A stretch of DNA of 64,000 nucleotides from Prorocentrum cordatum (GCA_963575745.1 CAUYUJ010000658.1:20001-84000), one strand, 5' to 3'; counted from the first letter of the stretch, positions 1 through 13,268 are shown. The notes: a model not told the origin generated them from the letters alone. Numbers and translations are program-made.

Positions 1-55
1 TGCTGCCACGCAGCTTTCGGCTCATCGCTCGCGCCGCCCGCCAGGCCTCGCCATC

Positions 56-3000
56 ATGTGGCGCCTTGCCTGCGGCCTGGCCCTCCCCTCGCTAGCTGGA
101 GCACACCCGTCTTCAGGCGGTGCGCCTCAGCACGGAGGAGAGGTTTTCCTGCGACACGCTGAACGTGGGACGCTCTTCTACCTTTACGATGACAGCATCT
201 ACAAAAACGATCACTGCGCCATTTTGGACCCGATCGTGAACAGCACCGCCGCCGCGGGTCCGCGCGGCACCGGGCCGCTGGGCGCCATCGCGAGCGCCTG
301 GCTTGAGCAGCACCAGGGGCCCTGCCCCACGCGCTGCCCCCCTGGGACTCCGACGGCTACTACGACGGCTACGGCGAGTACCAGCATGTCTCCTACGAGC
401 ACGCCCTCGTCAACTACGACACATGCATCGCAGTCTGCCCTCAGCTTGTCCTCGACCGTCGTGCAGCACATCCTCGACGGGACCGCTGGCAAGGCCCAGG
501 CACGCAGTGGCGGCTTCAGCCCCGCTGTCGTGCCCCGCTTTAGCCCCACGGGTCCCACTACCCCTCTGTGCGCCAGGTGCGAACCCGAGGAGGACCCCGC
601 TTTCTGGCACCTGATGATGATCCGAGCACGGCTCATACCGTGCGCCGCGGCGTGGGCACCAGGTGAGGACCATCAGGACGTGTTCTGGGCATGGCTCGAG
701 GACTGCGTCCCGCACATCCTGGCGACGCTCCATCTGCCACAGTACGACCACTTTTTCCAGGAGGATTCCGAGGAGAAAAACGACGCCCTGCGCCAGCGCA
801 CCGCGTTCGATATGTGCGAGGATATCCGGCACAGAGCGGGCCCCGACAGACAGCGCACCAACCGCAACCTCACTCGTATCCAGGGCAGCCACGAGTACCC
901 CACCCGCTACTTTGGCCTCCTTCTGGAATACCAGGGCGCTCGTGCCCAGCTCGTCGGCCCTGAGGCTTTCACGGCACCATTGCCGCCATACCTCTCACGG
1001 GCCCACGCCTTGCTGCCAAGAGGCCTCCCTCCACCTGACCAAGACGCCCTGGCGTACCTCGCGGATGCGACCCTGCACCACCCGCCAGACATGCAGCCGC
1101 TTGTCGAGGCGGAGCTCGCCGCGGCACCGATGGAACCGCTAAACCTACCACCGCCAGCTGGCCCCCTCGCCCAGCACGCCACGTGTGACCAGCCCGTGGC
1201 CGACGCCGAACCGCTTCTGCTCCAGCACATCGCGGCCAGCGATACCAGCAACATATCCCTGGACTCGTTCCACGCGTCAGACGATAGCCAGGACGACATG
1301 GAAACCCAGGATCGCGACGGCACGGCACCGCCAGGTGACACGGCCCAGCGTGACCGTGACAGCGAACCCTACATAGGGCGCCCCCTGTCGCACAGCAGTC
1401 CGCCCAACACCTCGGCCCAGGCCGACCCCAGCGCACAGCTCAACGACGCTGAAGGCGCCACTGCCGCCGACGAGACAAGCCATCCCACTGCATCGCCAGC
1501 TCTAACCAGCCCGCGCAGTGGCGGCTTCAGCCCCGCTGCAGCTTTGGCTGGACCTGGACGTCTTCAGACCTCAGGTGGCAGAACCACGCCCCGCACCCTT
1601 GTCTGCCGTGCTAACGCGACTGACTCCACTTCCAGCGCCGTCGACCACTGGCAGGCTGGCATCGACAACGACCCCATCGACGACGCGAGCCCAGACGCCA
1701 GCGGCTCCTACGAGGCCCCGCACAGCGCAGCGGCCTCCCGACGCTGCGGCTGTCTCATTTGCCTCTTCGTGGCCACGTATGCCATCGTGGTAGCCATGCC
1801 GTACAAGGACCAGATCGACGGGTACTTGCCGACACCGAGCCGAGACCCCAGCTACCGGCAGCGACGACGTCGTGAAGCGGCGACACCAGGCCCATCTGTG
1901 TCCACTACGCCCCGACGCACAACGGCATACAACGTCACGCCCGCCTTGTGGGGTATTCTCAAGTGGACCAGTGCCAAACTCAGAGATATCGCCTCGGGCG
2001 GAGCCAGCGCAGTCGGGTCTGGCCTCGGGGGTGCCCTGAAATGGGCCAGTGGCAAACTCGGAGCTATTGCCACTGGCGGAGTGGTTTGCGGTCTTCTTCT
2101 GGTCGGCGCCAAACTTCTCGCTCATGGAGCCGTCGGACACGTAGGAGCCCGCATCTGTGCGCGCGCCCTGGACTCATCCACGGCCCAGTGGTGCCTCCGC
2201 TGTTGCCAACCGAGCAGGAGGCCGCGTGATGAGGCCACATACACAATGCCGCGCACGCTTCCCGACGAACCCGAGAGCCAGCACGTGCACTCACTTCGAC
2301 ACCCGCTGCTACAGGAACACTATGCTGCTGCAGTTGCCGCCGCGGTCGCCGATGTTACCACCGCCACCACCGCCGCCATTGTCGAAGTCACTGCCGCGGT
2401 ATCGCGAGCCTCGTCTGTCACACCACGATCGACCAGCCCGTCCCCGCGAGACGGCCCCATAAGCAGCGCGGCTTATGGTAACCCACCGACTCACGAAGAC
2501 GCCACAGCCCAGGCCAGCGACGCCGAGGCAAGGGAAACACGTGAGCGCACCCTCGACAGCCCGTGGTCCATCTTCCGACATGCAGATGCTCGTGGTTCCT
2601 CTTCCGACATGGACACCCAACCACCACGACGGCGAGCACGCCATGCATCACCCGCCAGGCCCCAGGCGCCTCCAGGCCCTGGTACGCCCCACCCAGCCCT
2701 CAGGCCACCGACGCGCAACCTACGCAACACCATCCAGCGCGACCCAGCGGTCCCCGTGCCGCCGACGAGCATCCTCACCGCCCTGTACCAAAACGGCTTT
2801 GCGATTGGTAACAGTGGCGTAACTACAGAGGACATCAAAGACGCCCTGCGACTCCACGACCATCCTCGATTCACCCATGATCCAACGCTCCAAGCGTTGG
2901 CGCCGTGGACTGACATCATGCAGAGGCCCCCGAACCGACTCACTTGGGTGCTGGAAGACTCGGGCGGGAACTCAGGCGAGGCGATCTTCCCCTACCTCAC

Positions 3001-4099
3001 GTGGGACCTCCGTCAACCCACCACTGACACGCCCACGGTCTTCTGGCACGGGACCCGCGGCGACCTTGCGGCTCGTCTCGCTTTCAACGGAGGTCACCTC
3101 CTGCCAGGCCCCCGCCGTGAAGCGAAGGGTCGAACCGCCACAATTGTTGGCCGCACGTACGTGAGTGTGCACCCGTCGCTGGCCGCGTGGTACGCAGTGC
3201 CGCCTCACCCGCCCTACAGCCTCGAAGACGACACCCTCGCTTGGGGACCCATCGCGCTCTGGATGTGCGAGGCTACCAAACCGCCGCGCGGTGAGAACTG
3301 GCACAACTTCGTGAAAGGGGAGGCTCACGGAGCGCGCCTCATCGACCCACGGGTCCTGGGCCTCCTCATCCGCATGGACTGGTGTGCCCCCACTGAAGCT
3401 GCCTCCAGGTGCCGTGCCCTACCACAAGCCTATGGCATGGGCGACTGTGCGCACGCCCTCCACATTGCCGGCTACGATCACCCAGACCTCCGCGAGGCGG
3501 CTGAAGCCCGCGACCAGGAAGCTAACACCTGGCGCAGGCTGGACATCGCGGCAGCGTGGCCACCGCCGCAGGCACTATACTCGCCAGAGGCAGCGCGAGC
3601 ATGGGCTAAACAGCACCACGACACCGAAGCCGCCACCAGGGCCGACCCCAACCAGCCCCGTCCACGCGTCTCGCTTCGCAAGCTCCAGCTGGACCCGCAG
3701 CCACTGATCGACCTGGTGTACACTGGCTTGCAAGCCGCCCCGTGCGGGGGCAGTCCGACGCACGAGAGCCGCGCCCCAGCGGCTCCAGCCCTGGGGCCGC
3801 GTCTGGCCCACCGCGCACCTACCAGTCTGGTGCCGCCCTGGGACACAGTCCAGACCGCTCATCGACGACATCGGGAGCCGACGACCGCCGTACGCCGTCC
3901 CCCATCAGCGCGGCCGCCGCCCTCGCCCGAGGCCATGCCCGCCCACGGCGATCCGCCTCGCGTTCGTCACGGCAGAGCGGCGGAAACTTCACCTCTCACA
4001 GCAGCGACATCGGGACGTGGGAGCACATCGAGACGGAAGAGGAGCCGACCGCCTACCACGTCCTCGCCTTCCACGTCCGCGATGTGCGGGCCCGTGTGA
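56..4099 (+). CDS. Copy A ORF2: signal-peptide, membrane and ART-like protein
   Basis: The ATG at 56 opens a 1347-aa frame and matches ORF2 of copy B. The start is hydrophobic (MWRLACGLALPSLAGAH), like a signal peptide. Further on come acidic, Ser/Thr/Pro-rich stretches and a hydrophobic segment near CGCLICLFVATYAIVVAMPY. A polybasic run (RQRRRR) follows, then a second Gly-rich hydrophobic segment. Near residue 998 there is an H-G-T motif followed about 35 residues later by Y-V-S, which resembles the H-Y part of ADP-ribosyltransferase folds. Two SGGFSP motifs occur, near residues 152 and 489. After about 3,740 the frame overlaps ORF3 in a different frame, so the last ~120 residues may be an out-of-frame tail, and copy B stops earlier. 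The domain calls come from motifs read by eye. Confidence 0.7.
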   Translation: MWRLACGLALPSLAGAHPSSGGAPQHGGEVFLRHAERGTLFYLYDDSIYKNDHCAILDPIVNSTAAAGPRGTGPLGAIASAWLEQHQGPCPTRCPPGTPTATTTATASTSMSPTSTPSSTTTHASQSALSLSSTVVQHILDGTAGKAQARSGGFSPAVVPRFSPTGPTTPLCARCEPEEDPAFWHLMMIRARLIPCAAAWAPGEDHQDVFWAWLEDCVPHILATLHLPQYDHFFQEDSEEKNDALRQRTAFDMCEDIRHRAGPDRQRTNRNLTRIQGSHEYPTRYFGLLLEYQGARAQLVGPEAFTAPLPPYLSRAHALLPRGLPPPDQDALAYLADATLHHPPDMQPLVEAELAAAPMEPLNLPPPAGPLAQHATCDQPVADAEPLLLQHIAASDTSNISLDSFHASDDSQDDMETQDRDGTAPPGDTAQRDRDSEPYIGRPLSHSSPPNTSAQADPSAQLNDAEGATAADETSHPTASPALTSPRSGGFSPAAALAGPGRLQTSGGRTTPRTLVCRANATDSTSSAVDHWQAGIDNDPIDDASPDASGSYEAPHSAAASRRCGCLICLFVATYAIVVAMPYKDQIDGYLPTPSRDPSYRQRRRREAATPGPSVSTTPRRTTAYNVTPALWGILKWTSAKLRDIASGGASAVGSGLGGALKWASGKLGAIATGGVVCGLLLVGAKLLAHGAVGHVGARICARALDSSTAQWCLRCCQPSRRPRDEATYTMPRTLPDEPESQHVHSLRHPLLQEHYAAAVAAAVADVTTATTAAIVEVTAAVSRASSVTPRSTSPSPRDGPISSAAYGNPPTHEDATAQASDAEARETRERTLDSPWSIFRHADARGSSSDMDTQPPRRRARHASPARPQAPPGPGTPHPALRPPTRNLRNTIQRDPAVPVPPTSILTALYQNGFAIGNSGVTTEDIKDALRLHDHPRFTHDPTLQALAPWTDIMQRPPNRLTWVLEDSGGNSGEAIFPYLTWDLRQPTTDTPTVFWHGTRGDLAARLAFNGGHLLPGPRREAKGRTATIVGRTYVSVHPSLAAWYAVPPHPPYSLEDDTLAWGPIALWMCEATKPPRGENWHNFVKGEAHGARLIDPRVLGLLIRMDWCAPTEAASRCRALPQAYGMGDCAHALHIAGYDHPDLREAAEARDQEANTWRRLDIAAAWPPPQALYSPEAARAWAKQHHDTEAATRADPNQPRPRVSLRKLQLDPQPLIDLVYTGLQAAPCGGSPTHESRAPAAPALGPRLAHRAPTSLVPPWDTVQTAHRRHREPTTAVRRPPSARPPPSPEAMPAHGDPPRVRHGRAAETSPLTAATSGRGSTSRRKRSRPPTTSSPSTSAMCGPV

Positions 4100-7000
4100 A
4101 CGCCCCTGGCGTCGAGGTCTGGCTTGACCCGGGCGAGCATCACGATGGCGCCTACTTACCGTGGGGGGCGACCGTTGTGGGCCACCGCGTTATTGACCCC
4201 GCGGTTGCGGGTCGCGACGGCTGGGTCATCCTTCACCACGACCATGGCGATACCACTACCAGGCTCTGGGCACCGACCCAAGTCCACGTCAAGGCGGACG
4301 ACACTTGGCGCACGGTCATGATCCCAGCGGACCTGGGGCCCCAGTGGATCGAGCGCCATGCTGACGACGCTCGCCTCCCCGCTGAGGTGGTCCGCACTAC
4401 AGGCCAGTCCTGGTTCGCCGACGTCTGGCCCTTGTGGGATCGACCCCGACCCCACCCAGATGACCCAGGCACAAACGAGCAAGCGCTCCCGCCCCTACCA
4501 GGACGCTGGTCATGCCTACAGTGCCGATTCCAATGCTGTCAGTACTGTGCGGCCCGCCGCAACACGCAGCTCGGCACCTCGGGCCAACCAACGTGCCCAG
4601 ACTGCTCCCGCAGCGGACTACGTACACTTATGGACTGGTCCACGGACTACTCTTGCAACAGCTGGACGTGTGCATACAGCACCGACAACAGGGACTCCGA
4701 CACATGCTGCCTCTCCAGCAGGTGCCCCATCCGCCTAGTCCGCACAGCCTGTTCGACGTCCGTGCCACAGGGATGCCTCCGCACATCCTTGCCCGCCAAT
4801 ACGGCAACGCGCCAGCCCAGCACGACCTCAAGGAACTCCCCCGGGCGCCTTCAGGCCCCGGGGGGGAGCCTCCACAACCAGGCCAAGCAGGTTACCAGGG
4901 TCAATGGTATCTTCCACCGAGGCCGCGTCGTGTCCTCAAGCAGGGATTGCCCGACGGCACGAGGCGGCCACCTGGGTTCACAGGAACGGGGATGCCTGAA
5001 GACCCGTCTCCCGACCAACCGCTGTGGAGGGAAGGCTACGTGCTCTTCGGCCCTCACCAGGCCCTCAAGGAGGACTTCATCTTCAACAAAACGGTCCGCC
5101 GACCCTACTCCCTAGTCATCACCGACATGCATAGGGATCGTGTCACAGTCAGGACCGTCTGCGAGTCTATCGCCGAGCGCATCCACACTACCCGCACCCG
5201 CTGGCGAGATGTGGTACTGTACTGGGATGCCGAGGGCGGCCCTGGCCTCAAGCTCTCGACTACGACATGCGCCTCTGCGACGCCATGGTGAGCCGTGCCA
5301 CGACCGAAGCCGAGCTGAACCACGACCGCAGCAACCGTGGTAGTTTCTGTCTCTATGGACCAGCGCACCAGCGAGCTGTGAACATCACGGTGCTCCCCGT
5401 GGAGCATGTGCGGCGATACTCACCCGTCGGGGGTACCTACCCAGACCACGCCTTCGAGCACGTCTATCAGGGCTGGCGGCGGCCCGACGTGCCCACCATC
5501 CTCCCCGACACCCGCCCGCTCTCGAGAGCCGACCAGCAGCGCTACCAACAGCACCAGCAGCGCACCCAGCAGCGCGACCAACGCGATGCAGGTCAGCCGA
5601 GCACGCCACGCAACCGCTCTCCCGCGCGCGTCCCGACAGGCGACAGCGCGGTGCACGGCGGGGGAGCCGCCCATCACCGTGGCCCCATTGGCGCCAGGCC
5701 CGCGGCGGCAGGAGCAGCCGCCTCCAGCTATGGCCACGCCCCCCACGTCAGGGTGCACCCAGCGGTCATCGGCTACCCGCGTGCACGCGCGCAGGCTCCC
5801 CCACGGGCCACCTCGCCCGTGCCAGGGTCCACGCGTGCCTGGGGCCATTACCCAGGCCGCCATGACAGCAACGCCAGCTACCAGCCCGCAGTGGTAACCC
5901 CTGCGGCCTCAGCCCAGGGGGCTGCACCAAGCCGAGGCAGGACAGGGCGCCCTGAAGGATGGCGCGAGGCGAACGTGCGTGCCTGGCAACCGCGCCAACA
6001 CACGCCCCCGCCAACCGTGGCCGCAGCGCTGCGCCCTGCCCAGGCAAAACCTGGCCCCCCTGAGCGCGAGCGGCAGCCGCTCGTCCCGCTCGTCCTCACG
6101 TACACCCAGGCGCACCACAGCGCCTCCCCGCGGCACAGCGAGGGTAGTGCCCACCACGTCAGCCCCCGCCCTGACGCCGTCGACCCTGGCCAGGCTGTAG
6201 CCTCGGCGGCGGGCGGCACAGGCGGCTCCCGCCAGCCCAGCCCAGCACCCTGCGCAGCGCCGATCCGCTCCCCGAGCAGGGCGGACTCTGCGCGCGCTAA
6301 CGCCCAGGCGACCTCGCCACGCGACCGCCACACGGGCGGGCGCGTCCCGCGCAGCCGGTCCTGCAGCCGCCACAGCTCGCGCAAGGCCCCTGGGAGCTCC
6401 ACGAGCTCGCCGCCCCGCGAGACTCAGGCTGATGGCCAAGCCGCAAGCCCCCGAGGTGGTGCCACGCTTCGGTGCCAGCGCCATCGAACCTGGCCAGGTC
6501 GACCTCGAGCCGACGCCGTCCACGGACCAGGAGTTGCCACCGCCCACCCGCGTTGTCGTCCCCATCGACGAGGCGCCGACCTTCGACCCCTTCAAGAACA
6601 AGTACCGCGTCAAGGACCTCGCGGCGGGCTTCGGCGGCGGCTCGCCGCTCTCTCCTCAGAGCCATGGCGGCGCCCCCGCCACCTCAGCCGCTGCCGCGGC
6701 AGCGGCGGCCCCGCGTGGAGTCAGCCCTGTCCGCAACGCGTGCCTCACGGCAGCGGGCATGGATGAGGCTCAGCGCCAGGCCACCGACCGCGCCGCTCGA
6801 GCTGTACCAGCTGATGCTGCTCATCACGGTACTGACGGGGCGGGCGCGCCGCCGCAGGACGGACCAGCGGTGTCGCGTGCGCAGTATGTGCGCGCGCGTT
6901 GCGCCGCTGCCGCGCCGAGCTGCCGCCGCTGGTTTGCTTTTGTTCTTGTTCTCGGCAGGACGGATCGAGGAGTCGCCTCCCTCTCCCTCTGCTGCCGTCT

Positions 7001-10000
7001 CACCTCTCCTCCCCCCGTCCCCCACGGTACTGGAGTGAGGAGGATTTTTCGAGGCAGTTTTGCCGATGTTTATGAACCCCCCCCGGCGCAGTGTCGACCA
7101 TGCCTTGCCTATATTTCTGGCCTGACGGCGGCTTCAGCCCCGTCCAAGCCAATCTGCCGCGACGCCATGAGCTCCTACTGCGGCCAAGCCTTCTACCTGG
7201 GTGAGGGCCAGGCTGCCCTCCACCGTGCGGGGCGTGCCAACCCCAGCTCCACCGACGGAGACGGGCCAGGTCGCTCCATCCACCTCGTCAGCCTCAACAT
7301 CGCGAGTCTCCCAGCGAACTGGCCAACCATCACCGCTCTAGGTGTCGACCACAACGCCGCAGTCATAGCACTGCAGGAGACCCGACATGCCAAGCCTACC
7401 AGACAAGCCATCGCTACCAGCGCCGCCAATCCACACCACGGGGGATACCACGCCAGTCTTGGACCTGACCTGGATCTGGCGCGAGCCCAGCGCAGAGCTG
7501 CCCACGGCGGCACAGACCACACCGTCGTGGGCAACACTGGCGCATCGGGAGGGGTCGCCATCCTCTCTAAGGATGCCATTGTCGACTCCACTGTCGACGA
7601 CACTGCGCCCTGTATCGTCGCCCTCAAGGCCAAGAAAAGATGGCACGAGGCCTTTCTCCCGCTCTGCACCCAGCACCGCCGCAGGCGGCGACGAAACAAC
7701 CACGGGCCCGCTGGGATCTACATTGCGAGCCTCTACGGGGTCGCTGGAGGGGACAGCACCGATTTGTTTCGGCTTGCTGACAGCGCCGCCGCGAGGGTCG
7801 GCTCAGCCCCGTATTTCATTTGCATGGGCGCCAACACGAACATCGACGACAATCCACACCTGCTGCACATGATGCAGCACGGATGGTTTAACGTCGCTGA
7901 AGGCACACCAGACCACACCATGCACACATATGGCAATATCCCTGACTGGACCGCGTCACCAAGTGCCCCCGCACTTCGCGCATCGATTATATCATCGCCA
8001 ACCAAGCGGCGCGATCCCTTGTCACCGACTTCTGCTATCTGCGTGACTTGCCAGCGAAGTCCCATGTTGGCCTGCAGGTCACTCTCGACCTTAGCCGCCT
8101 CGACCATACGGCCCCACGCCTCCTAGCCCCCACGCCTTACCTTCCTAACGACGGAGCTCATGAGGACCACGAACTTCAGGCATTAGGGACCCTCATCGCA
8201 GGGCGATACCATGACCGCATGGAGCAGGCTGACACACGCGACGATGTGGAACGCATGTTCGCCCTGGCAAACGAGGCCAGCCATGAGTACCATCTCACCC
8301 GGCTGCGGGACCTGCCGCCCCCACCGCCAGACCACCCAAAAAAGAAGGCCCTACCATGCACGGGCTCACACCCACGTTCGAGGAGCGACCCGCTGTCCCC
8401 CGCGCCTTTCCCACCTACGGAGCTTCCACGATTCACATGAACCGCCTTCGCAAGCTCCATCGGCAACTTTGCGAGCTTCGCTTCATCGGGCAGCACCATC
8501 ATATCGACTGCCGTGCTATCCCGCCGTACCTGGCGCAACGCATCGACTGCACGTGGACCGCGGCCCGCCTTCTCTGCCACAAGCTGCGCCCCACGGCCCT
8601 CCTGGCCTTTCCCGATGCCTGGACCCCCGACGTGCCAGCACCACGCGGAGAGCACCTGGACCGTCTGATCCAAAACCTTGACTCAGAGCTGGCGCGACGT
8701 GCAAACCGAGCCAAAGCTGAACGCATCAAGATTTGGGCTGAGGGTGTCCGCGAGCCAAGCGGGCGAAAGGCGGCCATATACGCACGGGCTGCCGACTGCT
8801 CGCCCACGGCGTATCTCCGCACGCCTACCACTCCCGACGATGCACAGCTCCACTGCGACACCACCGCCTTCAGCCCTGACCAAGCTTGCACGGACGATAG
8901 TGATGCCGACACCGACGCCGGCGGCTTCAGCCCCAGCGACGGTAGTTCGCTCGACACGGACAACGACGAAGGCCACACTCGTGACCCACCACCTGCCCAG
9001 GTTCCCGACGCCCTCCCCGCCAACGCCATTGTTGCCAATACCAAAGACATGCTTAAGCTCATGGTCGACACCTGGGAGCCCATCTTGGGCAGGTACCGCG
9101 CTCGCGCGGGTCATGACGCCGAAGCAATGCCGACGTGGGCGGACTTCTACGACGAGTACCGACAAGAGCTGCCTACGCCATCACCAGCAGCTCCTTTCCA
9201 CCTCACAGACGACCAACTCATCCACTTCATTCGCACCCGTTCACCGCGCCGCGCGGGGGGGCTCGACGGCTGGACAACTAAGGAGGCTAAGGAGTTACCC
9301 GACGGCATCCTTCGCCTCTTCGCCAGCGTCTTACGTGCTATGCAACGCGCTGGCACCATCCCCGAGCCCCTCCTACACGTGCCAAACCCGTGCCTCCGAA
9401 AAGGCCGAGGGGAACTCCCGACGGACCAACGACTTCTCTCGGTTCTTTCCGTTTGGATGCACGCGTGGGAAGCGCCAGCCTACCGTAGCCTCACGACCTG
9501 GCGGCAAGGATGGACCCATGCCACGAGCTTCGGCGCTGTCCCCAAAGCCACCATTGGGGATGTCAGCACCTCTCTCGCCCTGCGCATCGAACACGCCAGG
9601 GCTTTACTCCTCCCCTTAGCTGGAGCTGCCCTTGACCGACAGAAGTGCTTCGACTACCTCATCACGGACATCTGTCTAAACCTTGCGCTGCACGCGGGGT
9701 GTCCACAAGACATCGTTACTGTCCGCCGAAAATTTCTACAGACACCACAAACGCTACATCCGCATGAACGGAGCGTACTCCAGGGACCTGGCCAGGACAA
9801 ACGGTCACCTCCAGGGCAGCTCGTGGTCCCTGGATGACATCAAGCTGCTCATGTGCGTGTGGACAAAGAGGCAGCACCGATACGTTCCTCGATCACTCAG
9901 CACTACCTTCGTTGACGACAGCAACTCCACTACCCACACCGCTTCTGAGCTGCAGAAATCTCTCGACGAAACCGCCAAGTTTGATCGATTCTCAGGTCAA

Positions 10001-12831
10001 CGCATTCACCATGGTAAAGTGGCAGGGTGGGCGCTCACCGACGAGCTTCACGCCGCCGTTACCCAGCTCACACTGGCGGATCGCCCCCTACGTGTGGTCG
10101 ATTCCTTCAAGCTCGTCGGGAGTTACATCAACGCAGAGGCAGCGCCGGCTCCAGCCGCGCTTAACCTCACGGCCACCGCAGACGCCCGAGTACGGAGGGC
10201 GACTATCCGCCTGCCGCGCATTGGCAAGCTCCCATCGCCGATGCTTATCAAGGCGCGGCACGCCCGTTCCCTGGCTGCCAGCGTCTGCACCACGGGCACC
10301 GACATTCAAGCACCATCAGGCCCAGCCAAGACTGCCTACAACCACGCCCTCAAGGCGGCTATCCGCACCAAGGGGAACAAGTGGGTCGAGTTCTGGACTC
10401 TCATGGCCGTGTGCGTGCCGGGACACGCCCTTGAGATCGACGCCATCACGCAGCGTGAAGCATTCCTGTGCCTGCGGCGACAGGTTAACCGCGACGGTAC
10501 ACTCTGCGGGCTCGCCAGAGACCTCCAACACCACGTCCAGACCCTGTTTGGTGGAGGACCCGTCGGACGACTCGTCCAGTCGCTCCAGCAGCTCCGATGG
10601 ACCTGGCCCACATTTGGCATCATGTACGACGACTGGGGCTGCCAGATCAGCTGGCTGAATTTACCCCAAAACGCCTTTCTACACATGCTGCGGGCCTCAC
10701 AACGCAGGGCTTTTCTGCGGAGGATCAAGCCACGGCGACACGACCTTGGCTACCTTGCCTCTGTCAGACAGGGCCTCGACCTCTTCGCCAGCACGTGGCT
10801 CGCCCGAACTAAAGGAGCAGCCAAATGCACTGCCTGGCAGCTGGCGCTCCTCCTGAACTACCTGTCGGGCGGGGATCACACCCAACAGCGACGATCCCGA
10901 TCAAACACGTCGGCAGACCCCAGCCCCATTTGCCGCTACTGCGACGAGGAAGAGGAAACTCAGGAGCACACTGTCCGCGACTGCAAGTGCTGGGCCCGAG
11001 AAAGACTCCCTCTCACCACCCTCATCAGTGACGACCAGTGGGCCCGTCTTCCGCCGCACACAAGACACTGCGGGCTCTTCGACGAAGACCCAGCCCTCCT
11101 CGACCTGCAGGCCGACCTCGCGAGGGACCCGCTGCCACAGCCCATACCGCGGCCCCCCCCTGAGGGAGACCCTGCGGCTTCAGCCCAGGACACCTACACC
11201 ACCTACCTTGACCACGACACTGGTTGGACATGGGTCTACGCTGCCACGGACGGTGCATGCACCAACCAAGCCATCCCATTGCTAGCACGAGCGGGCTACG
11301 GCGTCTACTACGGCATCGACCACCGCATGAACTACAGTGCACGCGTTCACGGCCGAACGCAGAACGCCCAGGTTGCGGAGACCCTCGCCATTGTCCACCT
11401 TACGGCATGTGCCGAACGGCCCGTGCACGTTTTCGTGGACAACCAGGCGGTGGTCGATGGGTTCCAAAGCATCATCGACGGACATCCAGCGCCGCAGGGC
11501 ACGCACGCGGAGCTCTGGGAAAAAATCCACCGATGTGTTATGGCCAAGCCCAACATGTTTCGCGTCGAAAAAATCGCCAGCCACCTGGGAGACCTGGGCA
11601 TCGACCTTGGGCTCATCGGGCCCATCGCGGAGGAGTTCAACCGTCAGGCCGACGCCCTTGCCACAACGGCGGCACGCACTCACAACCTTCCCGACGACAT
11701 TGTTGAAGCTGCCAAAACACGACATCGCCAAGCGACCGTGCTCATGGGGTCGCTGTCGCTATCTACGAGCGCAGACACCGTACTCTGCCGCTCCCACACC
11801 GCAGGGCTGGGTTTACAGCTGCGGAACTCAGCAAAATGGAACCAAACCCCCTGCTGTCGGACCAGGCACCACCCGCGGCTGGACCATTCATCCCGCAAGA
11901 CCCGGATGAGCTCTGGGCCGAGGCCCAACGGGCGATGCTCGATGAACAGGAGGACGACCCGTTCGGCTTCGGCGGGGGATTGGACTTCTTGGACGACGGC
12001 CCAGCCAGCGCCAACCCTGCCCCGTCGGGCAACCTCTCGACGCCCACCGCGACTCCGCCACCGAGAGCGACATCGCACCCACATGATGATGTCGCTCACC
12101 GTCAAGACGCCGACGATGACCTGGTTGATCCCCTCGGACTGAGTGGCAGCATAGACGACGCCCCGCCGACACCCCACGCTGCCGACGATGCCGCCCCATC
12201 GAGACGCCACCCGACCACGCGGCCGACCTCCGAGCCCTCGCACGGCATCATGATTGGTCCTACCGTGCCACCCACTCCGTCCCCCCACCAGCGCCAGCCC
12301 GCGGGGGCGGCTCCAGCCCCCCCGCAGGGCACCGAGCCAGTCAGGCCGTCGCACCCCGTCCACGCTTTCACTGTTGCTGGGCGCGAGGATGCGGCTCTTC
12401 CGACCTCACGGGGCGTGGCCCTAGCGGCTCCAGCCCTGGGACCGCGCGTTACTTTCCAGTCGCCTCTCAAGGGTGACGGCCGCCAGCACACGGAGCGCCG
12501 TACTGCGCTAGTCCACCACCTGGCCAGGCGCACCGATGACCTCGTCCCTGCCACGAGGCCCGCGGCCGCAGGCACTGAGCAACCGCCCCTCACCGACCGC
12601 GAAACCGAGCTGTCCCAGTCTATGGCCGCTCTTCAGCAGAGGTGTGCTGCTCTCGCCGCCGACCTTGCCGCTGCTCAAGCCCGTCAAGGCCCTCTGCTCC
12701 AGCGCCTCCACCGCGCCGGGCGTGCCTTCGCCGAGCTGCTTACGCCCTCGCCCGATGGTGCTGCGCCGCCACTCACCATCCAAGCTATGCTGTCATCGCT
12801 CCGCGGCGCTCCGCCTGGTGCCCCGCGCTAA
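3742..12831 (+). pseudogene. Copy A ORF3: broken endonuclease/RT/RNase H polyprotein
   Basis: This matches the intact 2992-aa ORF3 of copy B but needs frame changes near 4,730, 5,246, 6,440, 7,949, 8,345, 9,730 and 11,742. The pieces in order are a Cys-rich segment (about 4,510-4,720), a Pro/Ala/Arg-rich linker, the APE-type endonuclease (about 7,270-8,100), the reverse transcriptase (about 9,200-10,100), a CCHC knuckle (about 10,930-10,990) and RNase H (about 11,220-11,690), then an acidic tail ending in a coiled-coil-like helix. The RT boxes (D-x3-KCFD, QGSSWS, FVDD) and the RNase H D-E-D-D residues are kept. The endonuclease box reads MGANTN where copy B has MDANTN (codon 7827-7829), so a catalytic aspartate is gone. 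A functional product is unlikely. Confidence 0.85.
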
Positions 12832-13195
12832 TTTCCTCCTTTCTGCCTGCCCGTGTGTACGCGTGGCTCCGCGTCCACGGTGTCAGGGCGCGGGGGCGGG
12901 GGGTGCCCCGTCCCTGCGCGCCGCTTTGCGGCCAAGCGCCCAACTGGCGGTCTGCCAAGCCGCCTAGCCACGTGTCAGCACGTCGCCTTCCTTGTTGGGG
13001 CCTCCTTCTTCACGCGGTCTGACACGTGAGATCTTCACCGTCTGTCCGCCGTCTGTAGCGTCTGTCGCATTGCGCCGGGGGAGGGGGTTTGTTGCCCGCC
13101 CTCGTATCTTAAGGCTGCACCGCCGCAAATAGTGTTTGGCGAGTTGTCGCACCGCAGTGCGCCTCGCGGACGGACCCTGGTCCGCCTACTTGTCC

Positions 13196-13196
<1 letters not shown>
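12832..13196 (+). other. Copy A 3' UTR
   Basis: This is a noncoding segment of about 365 bp after the ORF3 stop, also found after copies B and C with few differences. It is GC-rich in its first half and ends in a conserved stretch that runs through the terminal hairpin and TTGTCCGATCT into the (TC)n tract. Conservation across three copies supports a role as the 3' end recognised during retrotransposition. Confidence 0.75.
13166..13185 (+). other. 3'-terminal hairpin, copy A
   Basis: GCGGAC pairs perfectly with GTCCGC across an 8-nt loop, 11 bases before the (TC)n tract. The same hairpin occurs in copies B and C. By analogy with other non-LTR elements it could be the RNA structure bound by the reverse transcriptase; that role is inferred. 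Confidence 0.6.
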
Positions 13197-13268
<72 letters not shown>

